Notes under the pieces: model-generated
The model's database searches: none
Seen by the model: only the letters and a program-made list of their open reading frames with translations
What the model was told of the DNA's origin: nothing
From: Euborellia annulipes
Lineage: Eukaryota > Arthropoda > Insecta > Dermaptera > Anisolabididae
DNA length: 64,000 nt
Direction of reading: 5' to 3'
Assembly: GCA_023213315.1 (NCBI GenBank)
Contig: JAKCPI010009427.1
Coordinates: forward strand, 1 to 64,000
Translations under genes and position numbers: made by a program
Shown here: positions 1-10,205 of the stretch, piece by piece
Position numbering within the stretch: the first letter of the stretch is position 1
Layout of the letters: each line of letters begins with the position of its first letter

Positions 1-87
1 TTATAACATTTGAAAATATTTAAATAAATTTGGTATACTTTTTCATGAGGGATTTAAGAGAGTTTGAACTATCAGAAAATAATTTTA

Positions 88-430
88 AAAATCTGGTGTG
101 ACTGGTCGCACAGAATATAACTTTCTCTTACTTTCGGTAATTAGAAAGTTGTGTTCTGTGCTGTCACACCAGATTTTTGTTGTCGACGTATATTTAGATC
201 CGAGAGAACATTTGAATTCACGATATAATTTATAAACATAGAGAAATATTTATATTTTGTTACCATGGCAACCATTTCTTTCCTTTGAAGTACAAGAATT
301 AAGTGTGCAATTTTAAGGGCAAAATGGGAATATATAATTTAAAGAGTATCTAAAATTAATCAAAATCGTTTTTAAGAAATTTTAAGACTGAAAAAGTACA
401 TTAGTAAAGTACTAATGACCGATTTTGTCA
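88..430 (-). mobile_element. Repeat A copy (3' half)
   Basis: It begins with the closing hairpin (AATCTGGTGTGACTGGTCGC and its partner) and runs back to CAGTAAAG-type words near 410, where it meets a repeat C remnant. Confidence 0.65.
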
Positions 431-659
431 AAAGCTTCGTGGGGAGTAAAGGGGTTAATTCCCCCCCCCCCCCGAGATTTGAAAAAAAATACTTTTTTCG
501 AAAATTTTAAAAATGCTTAAAAATTTGATTTGTATTTATACTCTGGCAAACAAGTATAAAATGCGCCTTTAAATTACCGAAATTAAGAAAAAATAGTGTA
601 CTGTGCGACCAGTCACACCAGATCCCCCCCCCCGAGAAACACCTCTGGATCCGCCCTTG
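430..659. mobile_element. Repeat C, left-truncated copy
   Basis: It runs from AGTAAAGGGGTTAATTCCCC through the C-run to CCTCTGGATCCGCCCTTG. No left end or duplication was found. Confidence 0.6.
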
Positions 660-765
660 GATTGCAGCTATGTTTATTTCGTTTATTAGTCCCTTCAAGC
701 CGACATTTCGGTCAGATATACGACCATCCACAGGGCTGAAGCGTATCAACAAAATACATAATAAC
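655..765 (-). mobile_element. Fragment of the 28-kb foldback family with decayed hammerhead
   Basis: It carries GATTGCAGCTATGTTTATTT, TTCAAGCCGACATTTCGGTC and AGATATACGACCATC as at 28070-28135. On the minus strand the core reads CTGTGGA and GAAAT, so it is degenerate. Confidence 0.5.
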
Positions 766-1017
766 TTAAATATTAAATTTCAATCTACATTCGTGAATTT
801 CAGAAGATTTAAAAGAAATAAACCTCTAGGTTTGCAGAGGACATATTTTCTACATGATCAAGATTTTAACGAGACTTAAAATGTTTAGAACTTAATTATA
901 TCTACAATACTGTTTGATATAATTTTTTTTTTTTTACAGAACACAACTCTCAATTACCAATGGTAAGAGAAATTTGTGTGCAGCGCGACTAATCACATCA
1001 GTACTTTTAAATCATGG

Positions 1018-1306
1018 GAACGCCAGGGAGTTAGGCAACCAGTAGCGTAAACGAATGGAAGCATAAAGGAGAAAAAGAAACAAGAGCCTACTTAACTCCT
1101 CCCACTTCTGCCCACGCTATGGTTTAATGTTTTTCTATTAGGTCCGAGGGAGTAGGCGGGACTTTAAGCTCTACTCCCATCCACCATTGCTTGCCATATT
1201 TCTTCTTCTAGTGTATTCAAAGGAGGAGCTAAGCATCTCCTTTCTTCTTCTCTAGCGTTTCTCATCCCTTTTACACTTCTGGTTGCCTAAGTCCTAGGCG
1301 TTCTCT
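1018..1306. mobile_element. MITE with 26-bp inverted ends (GAACGCC...GGCAACCAG)
   Basis: The left end GTTAGGCAACCAG and the right end CTGGTTGCCTAAG are inverted, with GAACGCC/GGCGTTC outside them. The 290-bp body is less AT-rich than its surroundings and has no coding capacity. Fragments of the same end recur at 26283 and, weakly, 50588. The superfamily is not resolved because no target duplication is clear. Confidence 0.6.
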
Positions 1307-1439
1307 AGATTTAAAATAAGAGAAAGTAGAAAGATGGTCCTTTCTAAAAAAAAAGGAAAACATTCCTCAAAAATGACAAAATGAGTTGAGATAGCCATTT
1401 TGAACTTTAGACTAGCCGCCATCTGTTGACCGTAAATCT

Positions 1440-2165
1440 CTACTCTAAACACACTATAACAAAATCGGTCAAAAATTAATAGTACTTTATTGATGCACTT
1501 TTTCAGATTTTTTCGATTTTCTCAAAATTCTCTCCAACGATTTTGATTAAAATTCAAAAATCAATTATTTTTTAGATGCTCTTTAAAATATATATTCTCA
1601 TTTTGTCCTTGAAATCTTTTGAAGCACACTTTACTCTTGTACTTCATAGGAAAGATTTCAGATTTTTCAAATTCACCTTTCGGCTCTTCATTCCATAGAG
1701 CCAATGTTAAATCCCTATGGGAATTTGCACGTTAATTTCAATTCAAAAGGGGGTCCCCTTTGGAACTTTTTACACATTTAAAAATTTTTTTCCAATTTTC
1801 ATGAAATTTTGTATTTATTTAGGATTCTCTAGTGTGTATAAAATAACCAAATATGATGACCAAATTTTGAAAAATAACTATAGTTTATTTCAAGCAGTCA
1901 ACATTTAAAATACACAGAGCTTATGGAAATTCTGAATCAATTGACTTTTTTACTTTTTAGGGGGGGGGGGGGGGGGGGGGGCTTTCGGTCTTACCCTATA
2001 CTTTTTATTAATTGGAAGTGGTCAAGTTTGAAACTAATTTGCTTTGAGAAACTAAATATATTATGACACAAAAAATCTGGTGTTACCAGCTCAGTGCACA
2101 ACTTTCTCTTACCGAAGAGTAATAGAAAGTTGTGTGCTGTGCGCCAGTCACACCAGATTTTTTTG
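1440..2165 (+). mobile_element. Repeat A composite copy with extra module
   Basis: Core words (AACAAAATCGGTCAAAAATT, TTTTTTCGATTTTCTCAAAA) lead into a module also seen at 20320-20500 and 59715-60365: GAGCCAATGTTAAATCCCTA, AAAAGGGGGTCCCCTTTGG, TTCAAGCAGTCAACATTTAA. The closing hairpin is at 2073-2165. The G-run at 1961 is probably the remains of a repeat C insertion. Confidence 0.6.
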
Positions 2166-2274
2166 AAGAGAGACTGTCTTGGCCATCAAGAGCTAATGAA
2201 AGAAATGTGATATTTAAAAAAAATGTACTATTAATGTATTATTATTTTCGGTATTAAAGAAATGAGGCCTCTAT

Positions 2275-2462
2275 TAAGTTTTTTAAAAGCTTATTTACAC
2301 GCCTCAGGGGTGTATCTGACAAAAATATAAAATTTCAACCTCGTTTTTTTATACTTTATTTTGATCACAGACAGACTTTTTTTGAACTTAGGAGACTTTA
2401 AAACGTGTATTTCTAACAAAATCTCGACATCGAATTTATGACATAAATCCATTTTCTATATA
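2275..2462 (-). mobile_element. Repeat A fragment
   Basis: It contains AAATATAAAATTTCAACCTC, GATCACAGACAGAC and AACGTGTATTTCTAACAAAA on the plus strand, the reverse order of the consensus. Confidence 0.55.
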
Positions 2463-2463
2463 T

Positions 2464-2730
2464 CTTCTTCTTCTTCTTCTATCCTCGCCTTTTTCCCACG
2501 ATGCGGGGTCGGCGGACCTCACTATTTCCCTCCAATCCTATCAAGCGTTTTTGCGACCGGAAGAAATAGGACAGGCCGGCCCGTCGTACGGTCTGACGCC
2601 TGTTGAAAAGAGGAAGGAAGAGACAGACATACAAATAACTGAAGGACTGTCTGTCCCAGCTCGGGCAGCTCGTGGTCGCCATCCACGTACCCACAAGATG
2701 TGGGCCCCTGAGCTTATATATATATATATA
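2464..2730 (+). mobile_element. Repeat B: SINE-like element sharing the LINE 3' tail
   Basis: The element starts with a CTT-triplet run, then ATGCGGGGTCGGCGGAC, and ends with TGGGCCCCTGAGC plus a (TA)n tail. The last 95 bp match the 3' UTR behind the LINE finger at 55334-55432 almost base for base. This is the usual sign of a SINE, or an internally deleted LINE, mobilised by that LINE. The open frames here are noise. Confidence 0.65.
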
Positions 2731-3534
2731 GGTGAAAGAAAGTAAGTTTCAGTTCGCTTAAAAAATTTTATATATATATATTTTTTTTTACCAGTTAATT
2801 GAATAAATTTTTTTTTTAAATCTAACCCTTTTTTTTCAACTTGAAATTTTATTCGAACATTTCCAATTTAGAGTATTTATATATTAATACTATTTATACG
2901 TCCACTTCACTTAAAATGAATGTTGTGTTTGCTCTCAGTTAAATTTTCAATAAAATAGATTTATTTTTTGACCGATTTCCTGAATCGATTAATCTCAGCT
3001 TAACGATTATTGGGAAAATGTCTGATCAATTTATCCTAATAATTGTTAATATATATACTATAATTAGTTCACACATTTTATAACTCAACAAAAATTTCTA
3101 ATTTGTAAAATCAAATAAATTTACCAAGTAAAAAAAAAAAGAAGCTTTTTAATTATATAAAAAATGTAATTAAATCTCTTTCTATGTTTAGTAAGTGGAG
3201 ATGAAAGGATGTTAATTTTGTGGACATCTCGGCAATCAATTTGATTATCGTTATATCACTTCAAGAATGTAATTATATATTTGAGTTATTAACAGGAGTT
3301 TAGTATTCGCTTAACAGTTAATAACACATCGTAATTATTCGAATCGTTAACATGCAACAAACGCTGCTTTTATTATATAAGTCGTGTAATAATATTAAAT
3401 TAATAATTTTATTAAAAAAGTGAATTGTATAAAAATCCGATAAGCAGAAATGAATCTGAAGGTATAGTAATAATATATTTTTAAAAAATTTCTTTGATTT
3501 CTGTTTTTGCTTCCTCTTCCCTATATAAATATTA

Positions 3535-3962
3535 TATATATGTTAATATATAGAGAAAAAATTGAATTGATTTTAAAAATTCGATGTCGAGATTATGATG
3601 GAAATACACGTTTTGGCTGGGTTCAGCAAATTGGTTTGTCTGTGATCAAAATAAAGTATGAAAGCAATGAGCTAGGATGTTCAAATTTTATATTTAAGTT
3701 CTGTACCCCATTGAGACTTAAAAATAAGATTTTGAACAAAACCGAGCAAAAAATACTATTACTTTACTGATGTACTTTTTCAGTTTTTTTCAATTCCCTC
3801 AAAATTCGCTCTTACGATTTTAATTAAAATTCATAAATTATTTATTTTTAGATGCTCTTTAAAATGTATATTCTCATTTTGCTCTAAAAATTGTTTGAAG
3901 ACGATTAGTCTAGTATGGTAAGAGAAATAACATGTTAGTTGTCATGGTAACAAAATATAAAT
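3535..3962 (+). mobile_element. Repeat A copy
   Basis: AAAATTCGATGTCGAGATTA through GAACAAAACCGAGCAAAAAA to TTAGATGCTCTTTAAAATGT, then TTGTCATGGTAACAAAATAT. The closing hairpin is lost, and the element at 3965 starts here. Confidence 0.6.
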
Positions 3963-3964
3963 AT

Positions 3965-4563
3965 TAATAAGAGGGTAGAGAGATGCAGCTAAGGTTTTTT
4001 CTTTATTTATTTATTCATACACAGTATGCGATAACCAGGTACATTAAGGTGTGCGCCTCGGGGTGCTAATTTTGGAAGTTTTCAGCGGCCACAATTTTGA
4101 AGCTATCGACCTCAAATTTTTTTTTAAATTAAAGCTATTTAAAATATCTACAACTTATAGAAGTTCTTTTTTTGATTTTCGAAAAAATAAAATTTTTTTT
4201 TTAGATTAATCGCATTAAATAAAAGATATTTTTAAAAAATTCGCTCTATAACTTATAGATAATTAAATTAGTAATCATTGTGTTAAAAAATAATTAATTT
4301 TTTACCCTTAATTAATTAGCTGGAAACTTTCAAATGAAATGGAATAAATCCCTATGGGAAAAACTAACGCCATCTCTTGCCGCCTAGAGTAACTCGGTAG
4401 TCAATCGTGTCCTAACCGTTTTTCGAGACGCGCACCTTAAATGACTCTTTCACAATGACTTTCGCCAGCTCTGAAGATTGGTTCAAACACGGAACCGAAA
4501 CGTCAGCCGTGATGAATAAATAAATAAAGAAAAAATTTTCTCATTTTCTACCCTCTTATTAAT
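3965..4563. mobile_element. Inverted-repeat element with internal hammerhead-like motif
   Basis: The ends at 3965-4020 and 4508-4563 are about 50-bp inverted repeats (AAGAGGGTAGA... and TCTACCCTCTT, both next to TTTATTTATTTATTCAT). A second inverted pair lies inside (AAGGTGYGCGCCTCG near 4048 and GACGCGCACCTTAA near 4422). A hammerhead-like motif lies beside the right arm (4468-4507). Confidence 0.6.
4468..4507 (+). ncRNA. Hammerhead-ribozyme-like motif, canonical core
   Basis: The core CTGAAGA is followed by TT, stem II GGTTC/GAACC with loop AAACACG, then GAAAC and GTC. Stem I is only three pairs (GCT/AGC). All catalytic-core letters of the hammerhead consensus are present. The stem III loop is reduced to the palindrome ACGT, so a monomer could not close it. 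Confidence 0.45.
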
Positions 4564-5514
4564 ATAACGTCACAAATATAAATTGCTTTATGTAAAAATA
4601 TAAATACTTTTCATTGAAGAATAGAGATGATTGTATAAGGAACGCGAATGATGATGACCAATTATTATATGTATATATAATTATATATCTTTACATTTAA
4701 ATATTATTGTAAGTAAATGATGTTACAATTAACTTATGTAATAGTTCTTTAATACCTAGTAAAATTTTGTTGTTAAAAAATATCACTAGTCCGCGAATTT
4801 TTTTACAAATTTGAGCCAAAAAAAGGTTGAGAAACGCTGTGCTATGGGAACCACTCACACCAGATTTTATTCTAAAAACCGAAAATAATTCAAAGTGAGA
4901 TATTAGCATGTCAAAATATTTTGTATACAAAGGGGAAATTGTTTTTCACTTCAGTCAAGTGCATATTTACACTAGACACGACACTACGTAATTTAGATAA
5001 AATGAACTATAAATTGACATCGAGTGTAGATGAATTAGAATTGCACTATTTCATATGACGTGGGTGTGACGTCATGTCGAGTGAGCGAGGGTGAATGTTG
5101 CAATTAGTTCGGTTATTGGAAAACGGCCTCAGACTCCCAGCTCCAAAACTTATGAAACCTTTACGTTGATTGGCAGCTCCAATGACGTCACAATAAAGTT
5201 CATTAAATATATACGATAAAAATTAATAAGACAAGAGATAATAGGCTTTTTTTTGGACAAAAATAAACGAAAAATAAAAAATTATATTATATTTAATTAA
5301 AATTGATTTAACAGGTAGGTACTTCTGTTTTTTTATGTTTAAAAGAATTTATTTTTTTTATAATTGAGTTTATTGGTCAACTGAGCCCTATACAGTTTCA
5401 AATTCAATGATCATCTCCAGGAACAATACATTTTATATTCAATTTTAATCATGTCAATTACATAAAACATTTTATATTTATTTCTATTTTTTTTTTAAGT
5501 TAATTAAATAAAAT

Positions 5515-5960
5515 TAAAAAGTGGGTTCAGCAAAATGGTCTGTCTGTGATCGAAAATAAAGTATGAAGAAAATGAGCTATCATGTTCAAATTTTATATTT
5601 ACATAAATTAGGTACTCCATTGAGACTTGAAAATAATCTTTTGAATAAAATCGGCCAAAGAATACTAGCACTTTACTGATGTACAGTGAGGGACAATATT
5701 AAGTCCCATCCATGCGTTTTCTACTTGTGATTATTTCATTGTTTTAAAAAAAAATATTATATATTTTTTAATGGAAACTTTCATGGTTCAAACCTAAAAA
5801 ATTTCCAATAAAGATTTTTATTTTCTTTTATAAAAACAATGAAATAATCACATGTAGAAAACGCATAGGTGGGACTTAATATTGTCCCTCACTGTACTTT
5901 TTCAGTTGTTTTTTTTTTTTTCGATTTTCTCAAAATTCAATCTACACTGTTAAAAATTTT
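5515..5960 (+). mobile_element. Repeat A copy split by the Tc1 MITE
   Basis: GTCTGTCTGTGATCGAAAAT to GCACTTTACTGATG, then the MITE, then CTTTTTCAGTTG and TTCTCAAAATTC. The 5' hairpin is missing. Confidence 0.6.
5684..5894. mobile_element. Tc1/mariner MITE with TA target duplication
   Basis: The inverted ends read CAGTGAGGGACAATATTAAG and its complement. The element is bordered by TA on both sides and has no coding sequence. Removing it plus one TA restores the repeat A consensus (GATGTACTTTTTCAG), so the insertion is clean and younger than repeat A. Confidence 0.9.
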
Positions 5961-6057
5961 TAAGGGATATTCATAAAATGTATATGAAGTCTGTTCACAA
6001 TGAATTAAACTTATATATTTCATATATATTAAGAGCTCAGTTGAATTTTGTTTTACC

Positions 6058-6456
6058 AGGTCATTCAGAAAGTTCGTAGTCTGACACATAGATGACATTA
6101 CTAGAAGCAAATATTACAAACGTCCGACCTTCATGTGAACGCACCATAAATTAATCGATATGTCAAAATGTCTAGTTCACATAAAGTGATGCGTTTACTT
6201 GTTTGAAAAAAAGAAAATAGAAAGCTTTGAATATTAAAAAAAAAGAGTTGTGTCCCCTAAAAACATCTTCTCTATTTTTTTAATAAATGTACGATTTTAC
6301 AAATTTTTCATTTTTTTAACAAGCAAATTGCGTCTCTTTAATCAGCTATCTGAACTAAGCTATTTGACAGATCGATTAATTTATGGTGTGTTCACATGAA
6401 GGTCGGACGTTTGTAATTTTCCTCTATGTGGCAGGGTACGAACCTTCTGAATGAAT
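6058..6456. mobile_element. Mariner-like MITE with nested palindrome
   Basis: The ends are GGTCATTCAGAAAGTTCGTA and TACGAACCTTCTGAATGA, resembling mariner ends. A second, longer inverted pair lies inside (ACAAACGTCCGACCTTCATG and its complement). There is no coding capacity. Confidence 0.65.
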
Positions 6457-6545
6457 TGTTTGAAATAATCTTAATATATCTGTTTTTTTTTTTATGGTTA
6501 TAAAAATTTTTAGAATAATTTTCAATTTTTAGGATACACGTGTAA

Positions 6546-7183
6546 GGGTGCGATTATGTTGGAGCTGCGTAAAACGATAAGAGAAGCAATAAAAGCAGAG
6601 CTTAAATCAAAGCATGGGTCAGCTGGTGTTTAAGTTGGAGCTGCGATAATAGCAAAGATAAAGGCGGTGCGGTGATCATTCTTCGTTTGGCACCATTGCC
6701 TTTGCCACATGTCTTCTAGCGAGATTAATCACAGCTTTTATGACATAATTGAGGGCTATTTGTTTTTTTGACACCGCATGGTCTTGAAGAAGGAGCCGTT
6801 TTGGCCCCGCAACGTCGACTTATAGAGGAATGAATTAACCCAAATAAATTGCTTCGGATTTTATTTATTCATCCTTCTCAATAATATCCACCAGGCTTCC
6901 CCTATCTTCATCACGTTATATATTATATTTAAACATTTTAAATACAAAGGATTTAAAAGTTGATTGAACATACAAATCGTAAGTAAATCTATTTTATTTT
7001 AAATTAAAAAAAAAATTTTTTATCGATCTCCGATCAGAGCGTCGATAAGAGCAAAGAAAATGAATCGGATTCCCAGCGCAGCTCCAACATAAACAGCTCT
7101 ATTCAAAAGCATGTTTCTATTTTCTCTGCTATGCTCTTATCGACGCTCTTATCGCTTATCGCAGCTCCAACATAATCGCACCC
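6546..7183. mobile_element. PIF/Harbinger-type element with TAA duplication
   Basis: The ends GGGTGCGATTATGTTGGAGC and the complement at 7160-7183 are perfect over about 24 bp and bordered by TAA on both sides. The 3-bp TWA duplication is typical of PIF/Harbinger. The 638-bp body has no intact transposase. GTTGGAGCTGCG recurs internally near 6638. Confidence 0.75.
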
Positions 7184-8049
7184 TAATTCAAATGACCAAT
7201 GACATTTTTATTTCGATTCCGATACATACATAAAAACCTCGAGAAGTAATTTGGTATCTGTGAAATAAATTTTTTGACCGTAGTTTATTCATTCGTTTAG
7301 ATTAATAATTTTCCCTATTTATCAAGGTTTTTATATTAATGTTATTACCAATAAAAAATAGAATAGGTACATACAATTCTATTAAATAAACATGTTTCTA
7401 TTTTTGCTTGTTATTTTTCAATTTTTTTTTTTTTTAATCAGGCAATTTTAAGAAATCTTTTATGTTAATCTTAATGCAGGGCTAAAAGTAAATATGGATT
7501 TTTTTTCTTATGAAAATTAAACTGAGCTAAATTTATCATAGAAAAACGATAAAAGATACCCGCGATATATAATTGCGTCAAGCCGGACGTTAAAATAAAT
7601 CTCGGGCGATTAGAAATCTCAACATGAAAATGAGAAATTTTTTTACCGAAGGGCAAGTCAAGTCGACAAACGAGCTAAAACTTTGATTTATTTATTAGAT
7701 TCGTTCCGTTGTTTAGTACAAAAAAAAAAAAATATTCGTATACATAAAAAAAAAATAACTCCATACTGAAATTTCAAACAATCTAGCAAAAAAGCGAAAT
7801 AAAATGGTTATATTATAAAAAATATCATAATTCGAAAGGGATTATTATCAGTTAGAAGTGGATATTCTTCTACATTTTTAATTTATTTATAATTAAGGAA
7901 AATTAAAACAAAAGCTTTGGTTATATTAGGAATTCAATGGTTTAAAAATTAAAACCAACCAATCAGCGTAGTTTTCCTAGCTCTTGAAATGTCTATACTC
8001 TCTATCATGCAATTCCCTTAGATTTGTCAATGATAGATACAAAAATTTT

Positions 8050-8175
8050 GTAATTCAACTGTAAGCGAGGTACCTTCGATAAGGTAAGAAAAGTTGTGTA
8101 GTGTGCTTGTCACACTAGATTTTTTTGTGTCGAGATATATTTAAGTGCCCTTAGCATCTTTGTTCCAAACTTGAC
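8050..8175 (-). mobile_element. Repeat A closing-hairpin fragment
   Basis: TAAGAAAAGTTGTGTAGTGT, TTGTCACACTAGATTTTTTT and TTTAAGTGCCCTTAGCATC are present. The rest of the element resumes at 8580. Confidence 0.5.
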
Positions 8176-8287
8176 CACGAGATTCATAGATGGCGTTGAG
8201 CAACTAATGCATCCACTATTATTAGGGGAATTTTTAATCATAGACCACATTTTTGTATTAAATATTTATTAAAAATATATAAATAAT

Positions 8288-8330
8288 GTACAACGTTTCG
8301 ACTGCTTATTCTGCATCCGTTATCAAGTAC
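8288..8330 (-). ncRNA. Hammerhead-like motif with U3/A8 core, opposite arm
   Basis: This is the inverted partner of the plus-strand motif in the same foldback, with the same TTGATAA core, GTAC stem I, GAAAC and GTT. One mismatch (A opposite G) weakens stem II. Confidence 0.35.
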
Positions 8331-8368
8331 TGTGCACTTACTCCGACTGAAGTGAACCGGTGTGCACA

Positions 8369-8411
8369 GTACTTGATAACGGCTGCAGAATAAGCAGTCG
8401 AAACGTTGTAC
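8369..8411 (+). ncRNA. Hammerhead-like motif with U3/A8 core
   Basis: Stem I GTAC/GTAC encloses core TTGATAA, one unpaired C, stem II GGCTGC/GCAGTC with loop AGAATAA, then GAAAC and GTT. Compared with CTGANGA, positions 3 and 8 are U and A instead of C and G, which keeps the pair these two positions make in the folded ribozyme. Activity is untested. Confidence 0.4.
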
Positions 8412-8579
8412 AGTATTTATATATTTTTAATAAATATTTAATACAAAAATGTGGTCTATGATTAAAAATTCCCCTAATAATAATATTTCAAACCACAAAA
8501 ACTTTAATAAACACATTCGTGATAAATGCATCCACATCTGTAAAGTGCACTTCAAACAATTTTCACGAAAATTTCACTT

Positions 8580-8965
8580 AAATACTTTTTTATGAGTATA
8601 TAAAAATAGTTGATTTACGAAGATTAAAATTCAAATTAAAACAAAATCGTTGCAGCGAATTTTGAGAAAATCGAAAAAAAAAGTGAAAAAGTACATCAGT
8701 AAAGTACTAGTACTTTTTGGCCGATTTTGTTCAAACGCTCATTTTCGCCCCTTGGGAGGGTGCCTTACTCAAATATAAAATTTCAACCTTCTAACTCTTT
8801 TCATTCTTGAGATATTTTGTTTACAGATAGACAGACTAATTTGCGAGATCCACTTTTTTGGACTCAGGGCACCTCAAAACGTGTATATCCATCAAAATCT
8901 CGCCTCTTGACATGAAATCTATAATGTCTCTCTATATATTTCATATATAAGTAAGAGAAAGTAAA
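8580..8965 (-). mobile_element. Repeat A copy (5' half)
   Basis: TTGCAGCGAATTTTGAGAAA, CATCAGTAAAGTACTAGTAC, GGCCGATTTTGTTCAAACG and AAACGTGTATATCCATCAAA lead to the terminal hairpin ATATATTTCATATATAAGTA. Confidence 0.6.
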
Positions 8966-9044
8966 AATGAGTGATTTGCAAAGAAGGAAGATCAGTAAAA
9001 AAAAAAAGTAGCTGCATTAACGTATAAGTAATATTGTAACTTAC

Positions 9045-9286
9045 CGAAGGGAGGTTCGAATCGGCAGTCGATCAGTAGCGAGTGGCCCGTCGGTGTCTTG
9101 GTGCCAACTACCTCGCCATCCCGCATGACGAGTTCTGCCTCTAGGGATACCCATTGGCCGGTACCTTCTTCGTTCGAGTATTTTACAGAAAGTAATGGCA
9201 GCCAGTGGTATCCCAAGGCACGGTCCCAAAGCATGCCCTTGCTCCATACTTCTATCAAGAGGCCCGTATTCACGTCGTTGGTTTCG
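9045..9286 (-). CDS. unc-13: unc-13 exon, C-terminal half of C2A domain
   Basis: The acceptor (TTTCGTTTATAG) ends at 9287 and the donor GTAAGT begins at 9044. The exon has 1 + 240 + 1 bases and reads ETNDVNTGLLIEVWSKGMLW, then a segment with SNEEGTGQWVSLEAELVMRD and PTGHSLLIDCRFEPPF. These are diagnostic of UNC-13/Munc13 C2A: vertebrate Munc13-1 has EVWNKGLIWD, SNEEGPGEWLTL and LLDTRFELP in the same order. UNC-13 primes synaptic vesicles for fusion by opening syntaxin through its later MUN domain. Only the N-terminal domain is in this window. The next exon is more than 9 kb downstream, outside the window. The exon is intact, GC-rich and free of repeats. An open frame that runs past the donor into the intron adds residues that are not part of the protein. 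Confidence 0.96.
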
Positions 9287-9329
9287 CTATAAACGAAACA
9301 AAATCAATCAATGATTTATCTGCTTAATA

Positions 9330-9480
9330 TGTAAAAATCTGGAGTGGCTGGTCGCACAGCACACAACTTTCTCTTATCTTTGGTAATTGAAAGTTGTGTT
9401 CTGTGCTTGTCCCACCAGATTGTTTTTGTTGAGTATATCAAGATGTAAAATTTATAAACATGAAAAAAAATTTATAATTT
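9330..9480 (-). mobile_element. Repeat A closing hairpin beside the unc-13 exon
   Basis: AAAATCTGGAGTGGCTGGTC, AACTTTCTCTTATCTTTGGT and TTGTCCCACCAGATTG lie 45 bp upstream of the exon's acceptor. Confidence 0.6.
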
Positions 9481-9584
9481 ATATTTATTGTGGTTGTTTG
9501 TAGATGGCCGTGAGGAAAATCAATTTAATTCTAAGGACCATCGGCAAAAAATAAATACTTTTGCGTATTATCCTTTTATTTGTA

Positions 9585-10205
9585 GATATTTCGATCCCAG
9601 TGATTCTGTACAATCAACAGATGTTTTGCAAGAAATTAAAGATTTGCAAAACATCTGTTGATTGTACTGAGGATGATTATTTGTATATATTTCGATCCCA
9701 TTAATATGAAATCATCTTCAGTACAATCAACAGATGTTTTGCAAATCGTTAATTTCTTGCAGCACATCAACAGGAATATTGCAATATTGCTAATGTTGAC
9801 AACATTGTTGAGTGTAACATGATGCAATATTGCAGAAACATCTGTTGATTGTACTGAGGATGATTATTTGTATGTATTTCGATCCCAGTAATATGAAATC
9901 ATTTTCTGTAGTACAATCAACAGATGTTTTGCAAATCGTTAATTTCTTGCAAAACATCTGTTGATTGTACTGAAGATGAATCGTTAATTTCTTGCAAAAC
10001 ATCTGTTGATTGTACTGAGGATGATTATTTGTATGTATTTCGATCCCAGTAATATGAAATCATCTTCAGTACAATCAACAGATGTTTTGCAAGAAATTAA
10101 CGATTTGCAAAACATCTGTTGATTGTTAAGGATGATAAGAATGATTGCTGGGATCGAAATATATACAAATAATCATCCTCAGTACAATCAACAGATGTGT
10201 TGCAA
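9585..10205. repeat. Alternating inverted-repeat array (24-mer palindrome arms)
   Basis: A 22- to 24-bp word, GTACAATCAACAGATGTTTT, occurs about ten times in alternating orientation (near 9611, 9647, 9720, 9837, 9912, 9951, 9996, 10070, 10107, 10181). Between pairs lies a second unit, GATTATTTGTATRTATTTCG, followed by ATCCCAGTAATATGAAATCA. Minus-strand reading of that unit gives a hammerhead-like motif (9681-9726). Open frames here are repeat noise. Confidence 0.8.
9681..9726 (-). ncRNA. Hammerhead-like motif in the inverted array
   Basis: Stem I TTGTA/TACAA encloses canonical core CTGAAGA, one unpaired T, stem II GATTTC/GGGATC (two G-U pairs), then GAAAT and ATA. The palindrome ATAT replaces the ACGT of the other families. 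A second copy at 10029-10074 has C in place of the conserved U before the cleavage base. Confidence 0.35.

Larger units (their letters stand above)
8217..8485. mobile_element. Near-perfect foldback element with hammerhead-like arms
   Basis: Two arms of about 125 bp are inverted copies of each other, from AGGGGAATTTTTAATCATAG to its complement. They are separated by only a few bases around 8340. Each arm contains a hammerhead-like motif (8288-8330 minus, 8369-8411 plus). Related half-copies lie at 11755-11870 and 21255-21420. Confidence 0.8.
1..9044 (-). other. unc-13 intron 4 (at least 9 kb, runs off the window)
   Basis: The intron starts at the GTAAGT donor at 9044 and continues beyond base 1. 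I searched the minus strand for the continuation of the protein after the CRFEPPF segment and saw no exon. The stretch 2830-3500 and the part around 4930-5250 hold no recognised element. The open frame at 7471-7656 has no splice support and is probably spurious. Confidence 0.7.

Noticed and set aside
7471..7656. 61-codon frame in the unc-13 intron
   Set aside because: No splice sites, no recognisable motif, and AT-driven composition.
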